This document shows positions 54,157 to 63,788 of a stretch of 64,000 bases of DNA, one piece after another (position 1 is the first letter of the stretch; each line of letters begins with the position of its first letter). Under the pieces are notes generated by a model that was not told the DNA's origin, ran no database searches, and saw only the letters and a program-made list of their open reading frames with translations. This DNA is from Marinobacter piscis (GTDB lineage Bacteria > Pseudomonadota > Gammaproteobacteria > Pseudomonadales > Oleiphilaceae), in assembly GCF_007671655.1 (NCBI RefSeq), contig NZ_VCGX01000002.1, positions 248,001-312,000 of the forward strand. The letters are read 5' to 3'. The translations under genes were made by a program, and so were the position numbers.

Positions 54157-55466
54157 TCGAATTTGGTATCGACGCCCGCCAGCATCAGATTAGAACGGCT
54201 GGCGGCATCGCTCATCACCGCCAGCTTGTACTGGGCAACTTGTTCGAATCGCTTGAGAGCCGTTTCAGGTACATCGGCGGCGGTTGGAATATCCGCTTTC
54301 AACGGATTTACCGGTCGGCGGTTCGCATGCAGTTCGAAGTGCAGGTGAGGGCCGGTGATGCGGCCAGTCTGGCCGGAATGGGCAATTTTTTCACCACGGC
54401 GGACCTGCTGCCCCTTGCGCACAAAGATTTTATTCAGGTGCAGGTAGCGGGTTTTGTAGGTGTTGCCATGGTTAATATCAACGTATTTACCTGCGTAGGG
54501 GTGATTGCCCACGCGTTCAATAACCCCGTCCCCGGTGCTCATCACGGGCGTACCCACAGGTGTGGCCAGATCGACACCGTTGTGGGGCGAGGTGCGGCCA
54601 GTAACAGGGTGAAGCCGGTTCGGGTTGAAGTGTGAGCTCACCCGGAAGGAGTTGGCCGTAGGCAGGCGCCGGAATGCAGGCAATACACTTTTGCCATTCT
54701 GATCATAATAATTGCCGTCTTCGAACAGGAACGCCGTGTGAGTCCGGTTGTGTCGCTCAAGCGAGACAGCTTCAATACGAGTGTTTCCGGTACTGTCCGA
54801 GGCTGTTCTTTCATGGCCGATGATCACGGAAAAGGTGTCGCCAGCTCTTAATTCCCGACGGAAATTAAGCTGATGCTCGAGGAGCTGCTGGATCGATGCA
54901 ATCTGTGCCCTGGACAACCCGGCATTCATGGCTGATTGATAAAAGCTGCCATGAATGGAACCCTTCAGGACTTCTGACACCCAGTGCGTGTCCTGTACCG
55001 TTTTCTGGTACTCAAATGTATCCTCACCCACCCTGGTGTAGGTAATCGAACGGGCAGGGTCGAGATCCAGTGCCAGTTGTCGGAACTGACCCTGCTCATT
55101 GAAGGTAAGCTTCAGTTCCGTTCCCGGCTGCAATGTTTCCAGTGCCAGATATTCCACATCGGCCTTCATGATCCGGTTCAGGTCCGCCTGCGATGCTCCG
55201 GCTTGGCTAAAAATACTGCTGAGTGAATCCCCCGCCTGCACGGTATGGTGCACAACAGGCGTTGCCTGAGCCGGCTTCACCGAGTCTGGTTGTAATGCTG
55301 GATCTGTCGCCGCGGGGCCTTGCTGCTGTTTGATCAGAGGCTTGATGTTCTTGATGTTGGTCGATGACTCACTCTTAGCAGACCAGACGCCGGCGGCTAA
55401 AATCAGGGAAATTGCACCAGCTAGTAAAGCTGCATGGATCGACGTATGCGTTCCTGAACGAATCAT
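54153..55466 (-). CDS. LysM/M23 peptidoglycan endopeptidase (MepM-like)
   Basis: From ATG 55466 the product has 437 residues; a GTG at 55499 would add 11. One N-terminal membrane segment (about 10-28) anchors it. An OapA/LysM region follows (TVQAGDSLSSIFSQ, about 78), then a middle OapB-like domain, and the M23 domain (about 280-400) with zinc ligands in SPHNGVDLATPVGTP and GPHLHFEL, plus the catalytic His in TRYLHLNK. Such enzymes cut peptide cross-links during cell-wall growth. All active-site residues are present. Confidence 0.92.
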   Translation of the reverse strand: MIRSGTHTSIHAALLAGAISLILAAGVWSAKSESSTNIKNIKPLIKQQQGPAATDPALQPDSVKPAQATPVVHHTVQAGDSLSSIFSQAGASQADLNRIMKADVEYLALETLQPGTELKLTFNEQGQFRQLALDLDPARSITYTRVGEDTFEYQKTVQDTHWVSEVLKGSIHGSFYQSAMNAGLSRAQIASIQQLLEHQLNFRRELRAGDTFSVIIGHERTASDSTGNTRIEAVSLERHNRTHTAFLFEDGNYYDQNGKSVLPAFRRLPTANSFRVSSHFNPNRLHPVTGRTSPHNGVDLATPVGTPVMSTGDGVIERVGNHPYAGKYVDINHGNTYKTRYLHLNKIFVRKGQQVRRGEKIAHSGQTGRITGPHLHFELHANRRPVNPLKADIPTAADVPETALKRFEQVAQYKLAVMSDAASRSNLMLAGVDTKFD

Positions 55467-55680
55467 TGGTAAAGTGTCTCTTCGCGGGCTTGCAACCACA
55501 TGGGTACGGGATAGTAGGGTTATACTACGCGGATTCAGTTACTCCTACAAAATAGAAGGTTATTCCGGAATTCCTCCTTACTCAACCCTTTTCTGTCATT
55601 TATGATAGTAATAGGTGCTGCCCGACACACTGACACATATCACGTTCACGCTTTGTGAACCCGGCCCTGAGAGAAGCGCC

Positions 55681-57411
55681 ATGATGAAAAACCAGCCACA
55701 CACTGTCACCGCAAAGGTTGAAACCCTTAACGAGCTGGCCGAACTGGCTGACTATTCACTGATGGATTCCCTGAACTGCGATCCGGATGGAACCGTTGAT
55801 GGCCGCGACCACGCGCCACGACAAGTCTTCAGCGGGCACTATGTGCCTGTAGCCCCGACGCCGATTGAAAGTCCCGAGTATATAGCGCACAGCTTCAACC
55901 TGTTCCGCGACCTGGGGTTTGCCGATGATCTGGCACAGTCTGATGACTTTATGCGCCTCTTCTCCGGTGACCTGTCGCGCCTCCCTGAGCCCATGCGTCA
56001 GGTAGGTTGGGCCTGCGGCTACGCGCTGTCCATTATGGGCACCGAGTTCGTACAGCAGTGCCCGTTTCAGACCGGCAACGGGTACGGCGATGGCCGTGCT
56101 ATGTCGGTGCTGGAAGCCGTCATCAACGGTCAGCGCTGGGAAATGCAGTTAAAAGGTGGCGGCCCCACGCCTTACTGCCGTGGGGCCGACGGGCGCGCGG
56201 TTTTACGATCCAGCGTGCGGGAGTTTCTGGCACAGGAACACATGCACGCACTGGGTGTGCCTACCTCCCGGTCTTTAAGCCTGTACGTGTCGAAAACCGA
56301 GAAAGTCCGGCGGCCCTGGTACTCCGAGGGCTCGCGTTCGAGAGATCCGGATACATTGGTCCAGGAGCCGGTGGCGATTACGACCCGGGTGGCGCCCTCG
56401 TTTATCAGAGTGGGCCAGCTTGAGCTGTTCGGGCGTCGTGCACGCAAGAATGAACACCCGCAAGCGATGGCAGAGCTTGAACAGATTGTGCTGCATCTGA
56501 TTGATCGCGAGTACGACACGGAGATTAAACCCGAACTGGCGCTGCAGGACAAAGTCGTGGCGCTGGCTCAGGCGTTTCGGGGCAGGTTGACCTCTCTCGT
56601 GGCGAACTGGATTCGTGTCGGCTACTGCCAGGGCAACTTTAACAGTGACAACTGTGCTGCCGGTGGCTATACGCTGGACTATGGCCCGTTCGGCTTCTGT
56701 GATCTGTTCAATCCGCGCTTTCAGCCATGGACGGGTGGGGGAGATCACTATGCGTTTCTGAACCAGCCCGTGGCCGCCGAGGCCAACTTCCACATGTTCT
56801 GTGTGGCGCTGCGGCCGTTGTTGGCAGGGCACCCCGACTGCCTGCAGCAGCTTGATGAAGTTGAACAAGGCTTTGCCGGAGTGATGCAGGCTGAAATGGA
56901 GAAAATGTGGGCTGAAAAGCTCGGACTGGATACGTTTCACTCAGATTTGTTTCGTGATCTGGCAGGATTGATGATGCAAACAGCCGTGGACTACACGCTG
57001 TTTTTCCGCGAGCTCTCCGCGCTGCCGGACACTATAGGCCCGCTGAAAAAGAGCTTTTACAAAAGCCCGGCTTACGCAGAAGACCCGGAAAGCTTTGATA
57101 AACGCTGGTCTGCCTGGCTTAACCAGTGGCGAACTCTGGTGGGCGTTGACAGCTCTGCGGCGCGTTCCGGCGAAGAGATCTCCAACTCTATGAAGCGAGT
57201 GAATCCGAAATACAGTCTGCGGGACTGGCTGGTGGTGCCCGCCTACGAACAGGCGGAGGCCGGAGACTATGAGTTGTTGCGAGAACTGCAAAGTGTCATG
57301 ACACAGCCTTACGCAGAGCAGTCACAGCAGATTGAAGAAAAATATTATCGGTTGAAGCCGTTGGAGTTGTTTGGCGTTGGGGGTGCATCCCATTACAGTT
57401 GTTCTTCGTAA
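55681..57411 (+). CDS. selO: Protein adenylyltransferase SelO (YdiU)
   Basis: SelO is a pseudokinase-fold enzyme that transfers AMP to Ser, Thr or Tyr of target proteins and protects against oxidative stress. I start at ATG 55681 behind GAGAGAAG; the frame is open from 55615. The 576 residues carry the family blocks [55 protein letters not shown] and [13 protein letters not shown]. The C-terminus ends CSS, where the Cys occupies the position of selenocysteine in animal SelO. Confidence 0.95.
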   Translation: MMKNQPHTVTAKVETLNELAELADYSLMDSLNCDPDGTVDGRDHAPRQVFSGHYVPVAPTPIESPEYIAHSFNLFRDLGFADDLAQSDDFMRLFSGDLSRLPEPMRQVGWACGYALSIMGTEFVQQCPFQTGNGYGDGRAMSVLEAVINGQRWEMQLKGGGPTPYCRGADGRAVLRSSVREFLAQEHMHALGVPTSRSLSLYVSKTEKVRRPWYSEGSRSRDPDTLVQEPVAITTRVAPSFIRVGQLELFGRRARKNEHPQAMAELEQIVLHLIDREYDTEIKPELALQDKVVALAQAFRGRLTSLVANWIRVGYCQGNFNSDNCAAGGYTLDYGPFGFCDLFNPRFQPWTGGGDHYAFLNQPVAAEANFHMFCVALRPLLAGHPDCLQQLDEVEQGFAGVMQAEMEKMWAEKLGLDTFHSDLFRDLAGLMMQTAVDYTLFFRELSALPDTIGPLKKSFYKSPAYAEDPESFDKRWSAWLNQWRTLVGVDSSAARSGEEISNSMKRVNPKYSLRDWLVVPAYEQAEAGDYELLRELQSVMTQPYAEQSQQIEEKYYRLKPLELFGVGGASHYSCSS

Positions 57412-57423
57412 TGTCAGAGCCGG

Positions 57424-57768
57424 TTAGGAGGCTTCAGGCATCAATCCGTCGCCAGGCTGCTTCCAGAAAGCTGTATACCCCGAAAGCAAACAGCCCCAAA
57501 GCCACAATGCCAAGAAGCCAGTTGCCATAGGGGCTGCGCGCCAGCTCACATTGCCCAGCAGGCCAATTAAAAGGATAACCAACAGTGTCTGGCCCAGAGG
57601 TTGCTGCATTACCTTCTGAATCGCGCCCTTGCTGTCCACTGTACCACCGCCGACGCCAATTGCTGACATAACCGCCAGCCCGCCGATGACAGTATAAATG
57701 AGTCCCCGAGCTCCGTACCCCAGTCGCGCGAACCATTTCAGCTTATGTTCATTAGCATGTTTTATCAT
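57424..57768 (-). pseudogene. DUF1206 membrane protein remnant with internal deletion
   Basis: The N-terminal 75 codons from ATG 57768 form a normal first DUF1206 repeat (ARLGYGARGLIYTVIGGLAV, SKGAIQKVMQQPLGQTLL, LLGNVSWR). At about 57530-57545 the sequence switches to another frame that reads SPYGNWLLGIVALGLFAFGVYSFLEAAWRRI and stops at 57434, which is the family C-terminus. DUF1206 proteins usually have three two-segment repeats (about 260-280 residues), so some 150 codons are missing and the frame is lost. The 114-residue open frame as it stands ends in unrelated sequence. Confidence 0.85.
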
Positions 57769-57909
57769 GTACGGGCCTTGGTAGGGTCAACACAGGGAAT
57801 CAGCAACGCCATTGAATTATAGATTGCATAAACCTCTGCTGCCTACTAACTTGAAACGTATAAATTCAGGCCTGAAGATGGAAAAAATACACGGCACAGC
57901 GGACACAAG

Positions 57910-57930
57910 GTGAAACAGTGAAAGTTTCAC
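57910..57930 (+). promoter_or_regulatory. Hairpin immediately upstream of a ribosome site
   Basis: A perfect 7-bp stem (GTGAAAC with GTTTCAC) with a 7-base loop ends seven bases before the GAGGTG ribosome site of the next gene. It could modulate translation or mark an operator; there is no direct evidence for either. Confidence 0.4.
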
Positions 57931-57949
57931 GGTTATGAGAGGTGACACA

Positions 57950-58462
57950 ATGTCTGATTCAGTGCTAGGCGAAAATTACTCCCATAAAATCAGTGCAGAG
58001 TTTGACAGTGAATCTGCGGCCAACAATGCAGTGGACGTTCTGGTGCGGGCCGGCATACCCGCTTCTCAAACGGAAATTGTACGGCCTGATGATCCAGACA
58101 TGGCCATAAAAGTAGAGCCTGAAGTTCAGGGTGTCGCGAGGTCCCTTGCGAAAACCCATGTGGTACTCGGGGTGGCGGGACTTGTTTTTGGTCTCGTGCT
58201 TGCGGCCTTGCTGGTGGCGGTCGGCCCAACACTAACCCAGTCAAGTCCGGTGATGACCTTCATTGCTCTGGGTTTTTTATGCCCCATAGTGGCGCTTCTG
58301 CTTGCGGGGGCGATATCCATACGTCCTGACCATGATCCCGTCATAGAAAAGACACGTATGGCTAACAAAGCGGGCCGCTGGACGGTGGTTGCACATTGCG
58401 CGAGCCTTGAACAGCAGAAGGAAGCGAAAGAGGCGATGGGCTCCGATATACAGTCCTTTTAG
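57950..58462 (+). CDS. Two-segment membrane protein, general-stress (YflT-like) type
   Basis: From ATG 57950 (behind GAGGTG) the product has 170 residues. The N-terminal part (AEFDSESAANNAVDVLVRAGIPASQTEIV) resembles the alpha/beta fold seen in YflT-type stress proteins, and two hydrophobic segments follow (about 70-125). The C-terminus WTVVAHCASLEQQKEAKEAM appears to be the last strand-helix of the fold. An ATG at 57935 is a weaker alternative start. Function unknown. Confidence 0.7.
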   Translation: MSDSVLGENYSHKISAEFDSESAANNAVDVLVRAGIPASQTEIVRPDDPDMAIKVEPEVQGVARSLAKTHVVLGVAGLVFGLVLAALLVAVGPTLTQSSPVMTFIALGFLCPIVALLLAGAISIRPDHDPVIEKTRMANKAGRWTVVAHCASLEQQKEAKEAMGSDIQSF

Positions 58463-58545
58463 GCGGATGCGTAAAAGACAACAAGGCCGTCTTCCTGGTC
58501 CACCCAAATAGTTGCTGCTCCTGGTGTGCCCGGTAGAATGCGCGG

Positions 58546-59223
58546 ATGAACCGCTCACAATGGACTTTTCGCGTTACTGTTCTGATCGCTGTTGCTTTTG
58601 TAATGGCAGGTATCTGGCTGGTCCTTCGGCAACTGGGAATGCCTGCCAGTATTGCGCCGGCAGTCCTGGCCGAATGGTTTCATGGGCAGGGTATATACGG
58701 GCCGGCACTTCTGATGCTGCTGATGATTCTTGCTGTGGTTGTCGGGCCCATTCCGACACTGCCCATCAGTGCGGCCGCCGGGCTGGTCTACGGTGTCTCT
58801 ACCGGAACTGTAATCGCAGTGGCAGGCGCCCTGGTGGGGGCTATTATCGCTTTTTATCTTGCGCGGGTTCTGGGTCGTGAGGCGGTCCAACGCAGGCTGG
58901 GCGACCACCCGGTGTTCTCGACCTCCGGGTCCCAGCGGTTTTTATTTATAGCGGTAACGCTTACGCGCCTGATTCCAGTGTTTTCATTTGCCCTGGTCAG
59001 TTACGCCGCCGGGGTGACAGCGATTACGCTCTGGCGCTATGCACTTGCAACCACCGTCGGCATGCTTCCTATGACCTTCGTATTTGCAGGACTGGGCCAA
59101 AGCTTTGAGCTGAGCCCGCTGTTAACGGTAACAGCGGCTGGCATAATTCTTGTGGTAATGAGCACGTTGCCGCTGTACCTGAGCCGGCGGCCCAATTCCT
59201 GGCTGACTCGTTTTCTGCAGTAG
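58546..59223 (+). CDS. TVP38/TMEM64 family membrane protein
   Basis: A 225-residue protein of the SNARE-associated/DedA-like superfamily. After an N-terminal segment come the re-entrant features GPIPTLPISAAAGLVYGVSTGTVIAVAGALVGAIIAFYLARVLGREAV and TRLIPVFSFALVSYAAG, typical of TVP38. Family members have been linked to lipid or small-ion transport. It ends one base before the stop of the convergent ABC ATPase gene. A second TVP38 domain is fused to a flavoprotein 2.3 kb downstream. Confidence 0.9.
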   Translation: MNRSQWTFRVTVLIAVAFVMAGIWLVLRQLGMPASIAPAVLAEWFHGQGIYGPALLMLLMILAVVVGPIPTLPISAAAGLVYGVSTGTVIAVAGALVGAIIAFYLARVLGREAVQRRLGDHPVFSTSGSQRFLFIAVTLTRLIPVFSFALVSYAAGVTAITLWRYALATTVGMLPMTFVFAGLGQSFELSPLLTVTAAGIILVVMSTLPLYLSRRPNSWLTRFLQ

Positions 59224-59970
59224 CTACACCGGGCTGGTGGCCAGAATCTTCTTCAGAAAGGCTTTTGTCCGGGGATCTTTCGGGTTGTGAAAGATATCGC
59301 CGGGCGGCCCTTGTTCTACTATATGACCACCGTCGATAAAGATCACCCGGTCTGCTACGTCCCGTGCAAAAGACATTTCATGGGTAACCACCATCATGGT
59401 CTGTCGCTCCGACGCCAGCTGCTTCATCAGCCCCAGCACCTCTTCCACCCACTCGGGGTCCAGTGAGGATGTAGGCTCGTCAAACAGGATGACGTCAGCG
59501 CCGGCAGCCATGGCCCGGCCAATACCCACCCGCTGCTGCTGGCCACCCGACATGGAAGCGGGGTACGCATCTGCTTTATCAGCCAGACCAATTTGATCCA
59601 GAATCTCGCGAGCCCTCTGGTAAGCCTTTTCTTTGGGCCATTTATCCACCACCAATAAGCGCTCAGCAATGTTCTGCAGTGCAGTTTTGTTGGCAAACAA
59701 CGCGTAGTTCTGGAAGACGAAGGCGGTACGCCGGCGCATCGAGAGAATATCCGCCCGGCTGGCACGGTTTACATCCACTGTGAGGTCGCCCACGGTCATG
59801 GTGCCTGCCGTTGGTTGTTCCAGGAAATTGATACAGCGTAACAGGGTGGATTTGCCGGTTCCCGAAGGACCGATGATCACCACAATCTCACCTTCTTCAA
59901 TAGCAAGGTCTATTTCGTCAAGAACTACGGTCTCGCCAAAATGTTTACTCAGTGACGACAGTTTGATCAT
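59224..59970 (-). CDS. Polar amino acid ABC transporter ATP-binding protein
   Basis: A 248-residue ATPase: Walker [16 protein letters not shown] loop [17 protein letters not shown], signature [16 protein letters not shown], Walker [21 protein letters not shown] and H loop [15 protein letters not shown]. These features are typical of the GlnQ/YecC (TcyN) type for polar amino acids or cystine. It overlaps the permease gene by 4 bases (ATGA). Confidence 0.92.
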   Translation of the reverse strand: MIKLSSLSKHFGETVVLDEIDLAIEEGEIVVIIGPSGTGKSTLLRCINFLEQPTAGTMTVGDLTVDVNRASRADILSMRRRTAFVFQNYALFANKTALQNIAERLLVVDKWPKEKAYQRAREILDQIGLADKADAYPASMSGGQQQRVGIGRAMAAGADVILFDEPTSSLDPEWVEEVLGLMKQLASERQTMMVVTHEMSFARDVADRVIFIDGGHIVEQGPPGDIFHNPKDPRTKAFLKKILATSPV

Positions 59971-60641
59971 CGGTTATAAGCCTTGTTCAGACGGGTCTCC
60001 AGATAGTTCTGAAGCTTGGACAGCAGTTCAACCACAATCCAGTACATGATGGCGGCAACAATAAACGCTTCGAAGTACAGAAAGCTGCCGGCTGCTTCTT
60101 TCTGGGTGGCGCCCATCAGTTCGGTGACTCCAAGAGTAAAGGCAAGGGACGTGGCTTTGATCATATCGATGAAGTAGTTCATCAGAGTCGGCAGGGCTAC
60201 CCGTGTTGCCTGGGGCAGGACCACTCGCCGCATCAACTGGCCATTGGTCATACCGATCGACAAGGCAGCTTCCGTCTGGCTACGATCAACCCCAACGATC
60301 GCGGCACGGATAGACTCCGCCATGTACGCGGAAAAGTGCATGGTCAGGCCCATGATTGTCGCTGTGATGCCATCAATCACCGTTAAGGCACTGAACAGTT
60401 GCGGCAAGCCGTAATAGAACAGAAACAACTGTACGAGTAACGGCGTGCCCCTGAAGAAGGAAATAAACACAATGGTCAGCTGATTGAGCACCGGAATGCG
60501 CAGCACTCGCACAACCGCAAACAGGCAGGCAAGAATCAACGCAAGCACCATTCCGATGCCCGCCAGCTGAAGGGTAAGAGGCAGGTACCTGAGCAGAACA
60601 GGTACCAGGCCAAGCATGTATTCGACGTTCAACACGTCCAT
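59967..60641 (-). CDS. Polar amino acid ABC transporter permease
   Basis: A 224-residue permease of the HisM/YecS family: [20 protein letters not shown] at the N-terminal side and the EAA loop [32 protein letters not shown]. The pair with the ATPase downstream and the binding protein upstream makes a complete importer. Confidence 0.92.
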   Translation of the reverse strand: MDVLNVEYMLGLVPVLLRYLPLTLQLAGIGMVLALILACLFAVVRVLRIPVLNQLTIVFISFFRGTPLLVQLFLFYYGLPQLFSALTVIDGITATIMGLTMHFSAYMAESIRAAIVGVDRSQTEAALSIGMTNGQLMRRVVLPQATRVALPTLMNYFIDMIKATSLAFTLGVTELMGATQKEAAGSFLYFEAFIVAAIMYWIVVELLSKLQNYLETRLNKAYNR

Positions 60642-60665
60642 ATTAGTCAGCCCTCAGCGCGCCTG

Positions 60666-61421
60666 TCAGGGTTGGGTGATATCGGTACCGAACCATTTTT
60701 CTGAAATGGATGCCAGTGTGCCATCTTCCCGCAGAGTTGCCAGAGCTTGGTTCACCTCATCCCGCAGGGCCCGTCCTTCTTCTGTGTCATGGAAGGGGTT
60801 GGCGTTGGTGATCTGTGAGAAGGTGGGGCCTGCCAGCTCGAGGGGCAGAGGCTTCTCTTTAATGATCTGGCTGGCACTGACCCTGTCCATTACGAACGCA
60901 TCCACGCGCCCTAGCGCTGTGTCCCGCTCCAGATTGCTTTCATAGGTTTTGATGTTAATCTGATCCGCATAAGGAAGCTCTTTCAGCAGTGCTTCAAAGT
61001 TGGACCCCAGGTTCACCGCGACGGTTTTTCCCTTCAGATCTTCCACGCTCTCAACCTCAGTGTTGCCTTTTTTTGTGACAACCTGCGCACCATCGTAAAC
61101 GTAGGGTTCGCTGAAGATATACGCTTTTTGCCGCTCGTCGGTGATGGTGATCTGGTTGGCTACTGTGTCGATACGACCGGATTGCAGCATGCCGAAAAGA
61201 CCGGAAAAATTCGCGGTTTCGTATTGAATATCGCGCCCCATCTCCTTGCCCAGAGCGTCCATGATATCCACTTCAAAACCTTTGATCTCATCCTGTTCCA
61301 CAAAGGTAAACGGAAAATACTGGCCGGACATCCCGACTTTTAATGGTTTCTCCTGTGCAAGTGCAGGCGCGCCTGCAAGTAGAGAAATAGCAAGCACTGT
61401 ATTGATCAATAGCGTTTTCAT
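60666..61421 (-). CDS. Polar amino acid (cystine-like) ABC substrate-binding protein
   Basis: A 251-residue periplasmic protein with a signal peptide (about 1-22, cleavage after ALA). It has the SBP family 3 pattern: LKVGMSGQYFPFTFVE, EIKGFEVDIMDALGKEMG, GRIDTVANQITITDERQ and DLKGKTVAVNLGSNFE. The pattern is close to the FliY/TcyJ cystine binders, but glutamine or other polar amino acids cannot be excluded. It is first in the three-gene operon. Confidence 0.88.
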   Translation of the reverse strand: MKTLLINTVLAISLLAGAPALAQEKPLKVGMSGQYFPFTFVEQDEIKGFEVDIMDALGKEMGRDIQYETANFSGLFGMLQSGRIDTVANQITITDERQKAYIFSEPYVYDGAQVVTKKGNTEVESVEDLKGKTVAVNLGSNFEALLKELPYADQINIKTYESNLERDTALGRVDAFVMDRVSASQIIKEKPLPLELAGPTFSQITNANPFHDTEEGRALRDEVNQALATLREDGTLASISEKWFGTDITQP

Positions 61422-61560
61422 AAAGCCTCCGTTTTAGCGAGCCCGTACCTGAAGCATAGCCGGACGTGACAATTGGGCAATGACGGGCTCAGTTTCAGAA
61501 TCCGGATAAGTTCCGGTATTCTGCAGGAATTACTCTCACTCTCAAAAAAACAGTTTCAAT

Positions 61561-63771
61561 ATGAATCGTAAAAAGTTTTTTCTTGTGGTGCTCATCGTTG
61601 TAATTGTGAGCCTTTTTCTGGGGTTTGATGGGCACACACTGCTTACACTGGAAAACCTGCAGGCGCATCAGGAAGCTCTGGCTACGTGGATTGATCAGAA
61701 CCTGTTCATTGCGATTGCCGGGTATGCTGCGATTTATGTTGTTGTAACGGCCCTTTCTTTGCCCGGCGCCGCGATAATGACTCTGGCAGGCGGTGCTTTT
61801 TTTGGCAACCTGTTCGGACTGGTTGCGGTGTCCATTGCCTCGACGGTCGGGGCGTCTGTGGCGTTTCTGGTGGCCCGGTATTTACTGCGTGACACACTTC
61901 GTAAACGGTACAGGGAGACTGTGGCGAAGATAGATCGGGGCATCTCAAAAGACGGTGTATTTTACCTGGCCACATTGAGGCTGGTGCCGGTATTTCCTTT
62001 TTTCCTGATCAATCTGGCCATGGGGTTGACGGGCATGAAACTGCGTACCTACGCGCTTGTAAGCTGGGCTGCCATGTTACCGGGTACCTTTGTGTATGTG
62101 AACGCGGGTACCCAGTTGGGACAGATTAGCTCAACGGCGGACATCGTCTCTTCCGATGTACTGCTGTCCTTTGTACTACTGGGGATGTTCCCTTTGATTG
62201 CCAGGTTTGTGGTGGGCTTTGTCCGCCGCCGAAAAGTCTATGCGGGTTGGCAGAAGCCGGAGCGCTTTGACTATAACCTGCTTGTGATAGGCGGGGGCTC
62301 TGCCGGGCTGGTGTCGGCCTATATTGCCGCCGCGGTGAAAGCCAGAGTGGCTTTGGTCGAAAAGGACAAAATGGGGGGTGACTGCCTGAACACGGGCTGT
62401 ATGCCATCCAAGGCGCTGATTCGTAGTGCTAACGTCGCAGATACCATGCGCAACGCCAATCGTTATGGACTAGAATCTGTACCCGTGACTGGCTCTTTCA
62501 GGAAGATTATGAGCCGGGTAAAAGAGGTGATTGCCAGAGTTGAACCACATGACTCGCCGGAACGTTATCGCAAACTGGGCGTGGACTGCATTGCCGGTGA
62601 AGCGAGTTTCGTGTCTCCCTGGGAGGTGGAAATAAAGCACACTGACGGCAGCAGCGAACGCCTGACTGCGCGAAGCATTATAATCGCCACGGGAGGCAAG
62701 CCGGCTCTGCCCGCTATTCCAGGCCTGGAAGACATGCAACCGCTCACCTCTGAAAACCTTTGGGCGCTTCAGGAGCAACCGGAGCGGTTGCTGGTTCTTG
62801 GGGGTGGCCCCATCGGCTCTGAACTCGCCCAGGCCTTCGCACGGCTGGGCAGCCGGGTTACTCAGATTGAGCGTGATAAGCGTTTGCTGACAAAAGAAGA
62901 CGAGGATGTTGCCGCATTGGTACTTAAGCAGTTTGAGGCGGATGGTATCGACGTACGCCTGCAACATTCTGCAGTTGAGTTTTGTATGGAGGAAGGGGAA
63001 AAAGTTGCCTACTGCGAGCAGGGTGGTGATCGGGTCCGGATTCCCTTTGATCAGGTGCTGGTGGCTGTTGGTCGCGCGGCAAATACTACAGGCCTGAATC
63101 TGGAATGTATAGGTGTGGAAACCCTTCCTAACGGTGTGGTTCCGGCTGACGCGGATATGAGCGTTCGTTATCCTAATGTGTATGCCTGTGGCGATGTGGC
63201 CGGCCCCTATCAGCTTACTCACGCAGCGTCTCACCAGGCGTGGTATGCGGCGGTGAACGGCCTGTTTGGCTCGTTCAGACGCTTCCGGGTGGATTACCGG
63301 GTGATGCCCTGGGTAACATTCACCTCGCCGGAAGTGGCTCGTGTCGGTCTCAGTGAGACGGAGGCCCGGGCACAAGGTATTGCCTTTGAAGTGACCCGGT
63401 ACGGCCTTGATGACCTGGACCGGGCCATTGCGGAAAGCGAAGACTATGGCTTTATAAAAGTCCTTACGCCACCGCGCAAAGATAAAATTCTGGGAGCCGT
63501 TGTTGTAGGCTCTCACGCGGGTGAAATTCTTGCAGAGTTTACACTGGCCATGAAACACGGTCTGGGCCTGAACAAGATCCTCGGTACCGTTCATCCGTAC
63601 CCGACCTGGAATGAGTCGGCCAGGTTCGCAGCCGGTGAGTGGAAACGTGCGAACGCCCCTGAAAGTATTTTGAAGTTGCTCGAGACATTGCATGGCTGGC
63701 GCCGGGGTAAACCCCGGACCCATAACGGAAACCAAACGGTGCAATCTGTGTCAGAGCATCATGATTCATGA
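61561..63771 (+). CDS. TVP38-flavin disulfide reductase fusion protein
   Basis: A 736-residue fusion. Residues about 1-225 are a TVP38/TMEM64 domain (SLPGAAIMTLAGGAFFGNLFG, LRLVPVFPFFLINLAMGL). From about 240 it is a pyridine nucleotide-disulfide oxidoreductase of the mercuric-reductase/lipoamide-dehydrogenase kind: FAD motif VIGGGSAGLVSAY, redox pair in GGDCLNTGCMPSKA, NAD(P) motif LGGGPIGSELAQ, YACGDVAG, and the C-terminal HPYPTWNES with the catalytic His. No MerA N-terminal metal domain or vicinal C-terminal Cys pair is present, so it is probably not mercuric reductase. It overlaps the next gene's upstream ATG. Confidence 0.9.
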   Translation: MNRKKFFLVVLIVVIVSLFLGFDGHTLLTLENLQAHQEALATWIDQNLFIAIAGYAAIYVVVTALSLPGAAIMTLAGGAFFGNLFGLVAVSIASTVGASVAFLVARYLLRDTLRKRYRETVAKIDRGISKDGVFYLATLRLVPVFPFFLINLAMGLTGMKLRTYALVSWAAMLPGTFVYVNAGTQLGQISSTADIVSSDVLLSFVLLGMFPLIARFVVGFVRRRKVYAGWQKPERFDYNLLVIGGGSAGLVSAYIAAAVKARVALVEKDKMGGDCLNTGCMPSKALIRSANVADTMRNANRYGLESVPVTGSFRKIMSRVKEVIARVEPHDSPERYRKLGVDCIAGEASFVSPWEVEIKHTDGSSERLTARSIIIATGGKPALPAIPGLEDMQPLTSENLWALQEQPERLLVLGGGPIGSELAQAFARLGSRVTQIERDKRLLTKEDEDVAALVLKQFEADGIDVRLQHSAVEFCMEEGEKVAYCEQGGDRVRIPFDQVLVAVGRAANTTGLNLECIGVETLPNGVVPADADMSVRYPNVYACGDVAGPYQLTHAASHQAWYAAVNGLFGSFRRFRVDYRVMPWVTFTSPEVARVGLSETEARAQGIAFEVTRYGLDDLDRAIAESEDYGFIKVLTPPRKDKILGAVVVGSHAGEILAEFTLAMKHGLGLNKILGTVHPYPTWNESARFAAGEWKRANAPESILKLLETLHGWRRGKPRTHNGNQTVQSVSEHHDS

Positions 63772-63788
63772 ACCAGCAAGGAGCATCC

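Noticed and set aside
61496..61521. Imperfect inverted repeat AGAATCCGGA / TCCGGTATTCT upstream of the TVP38 fusion
   Set aside because: One unpaired base, no T run and no clear promoter relation; too weak to call a site.
62470..63744. A 424-codon minus-strand open frame
   Set aside because: It lies antisense to the intact flavin reductase domain; its composition is that of a mirror frame and no motif was seen.
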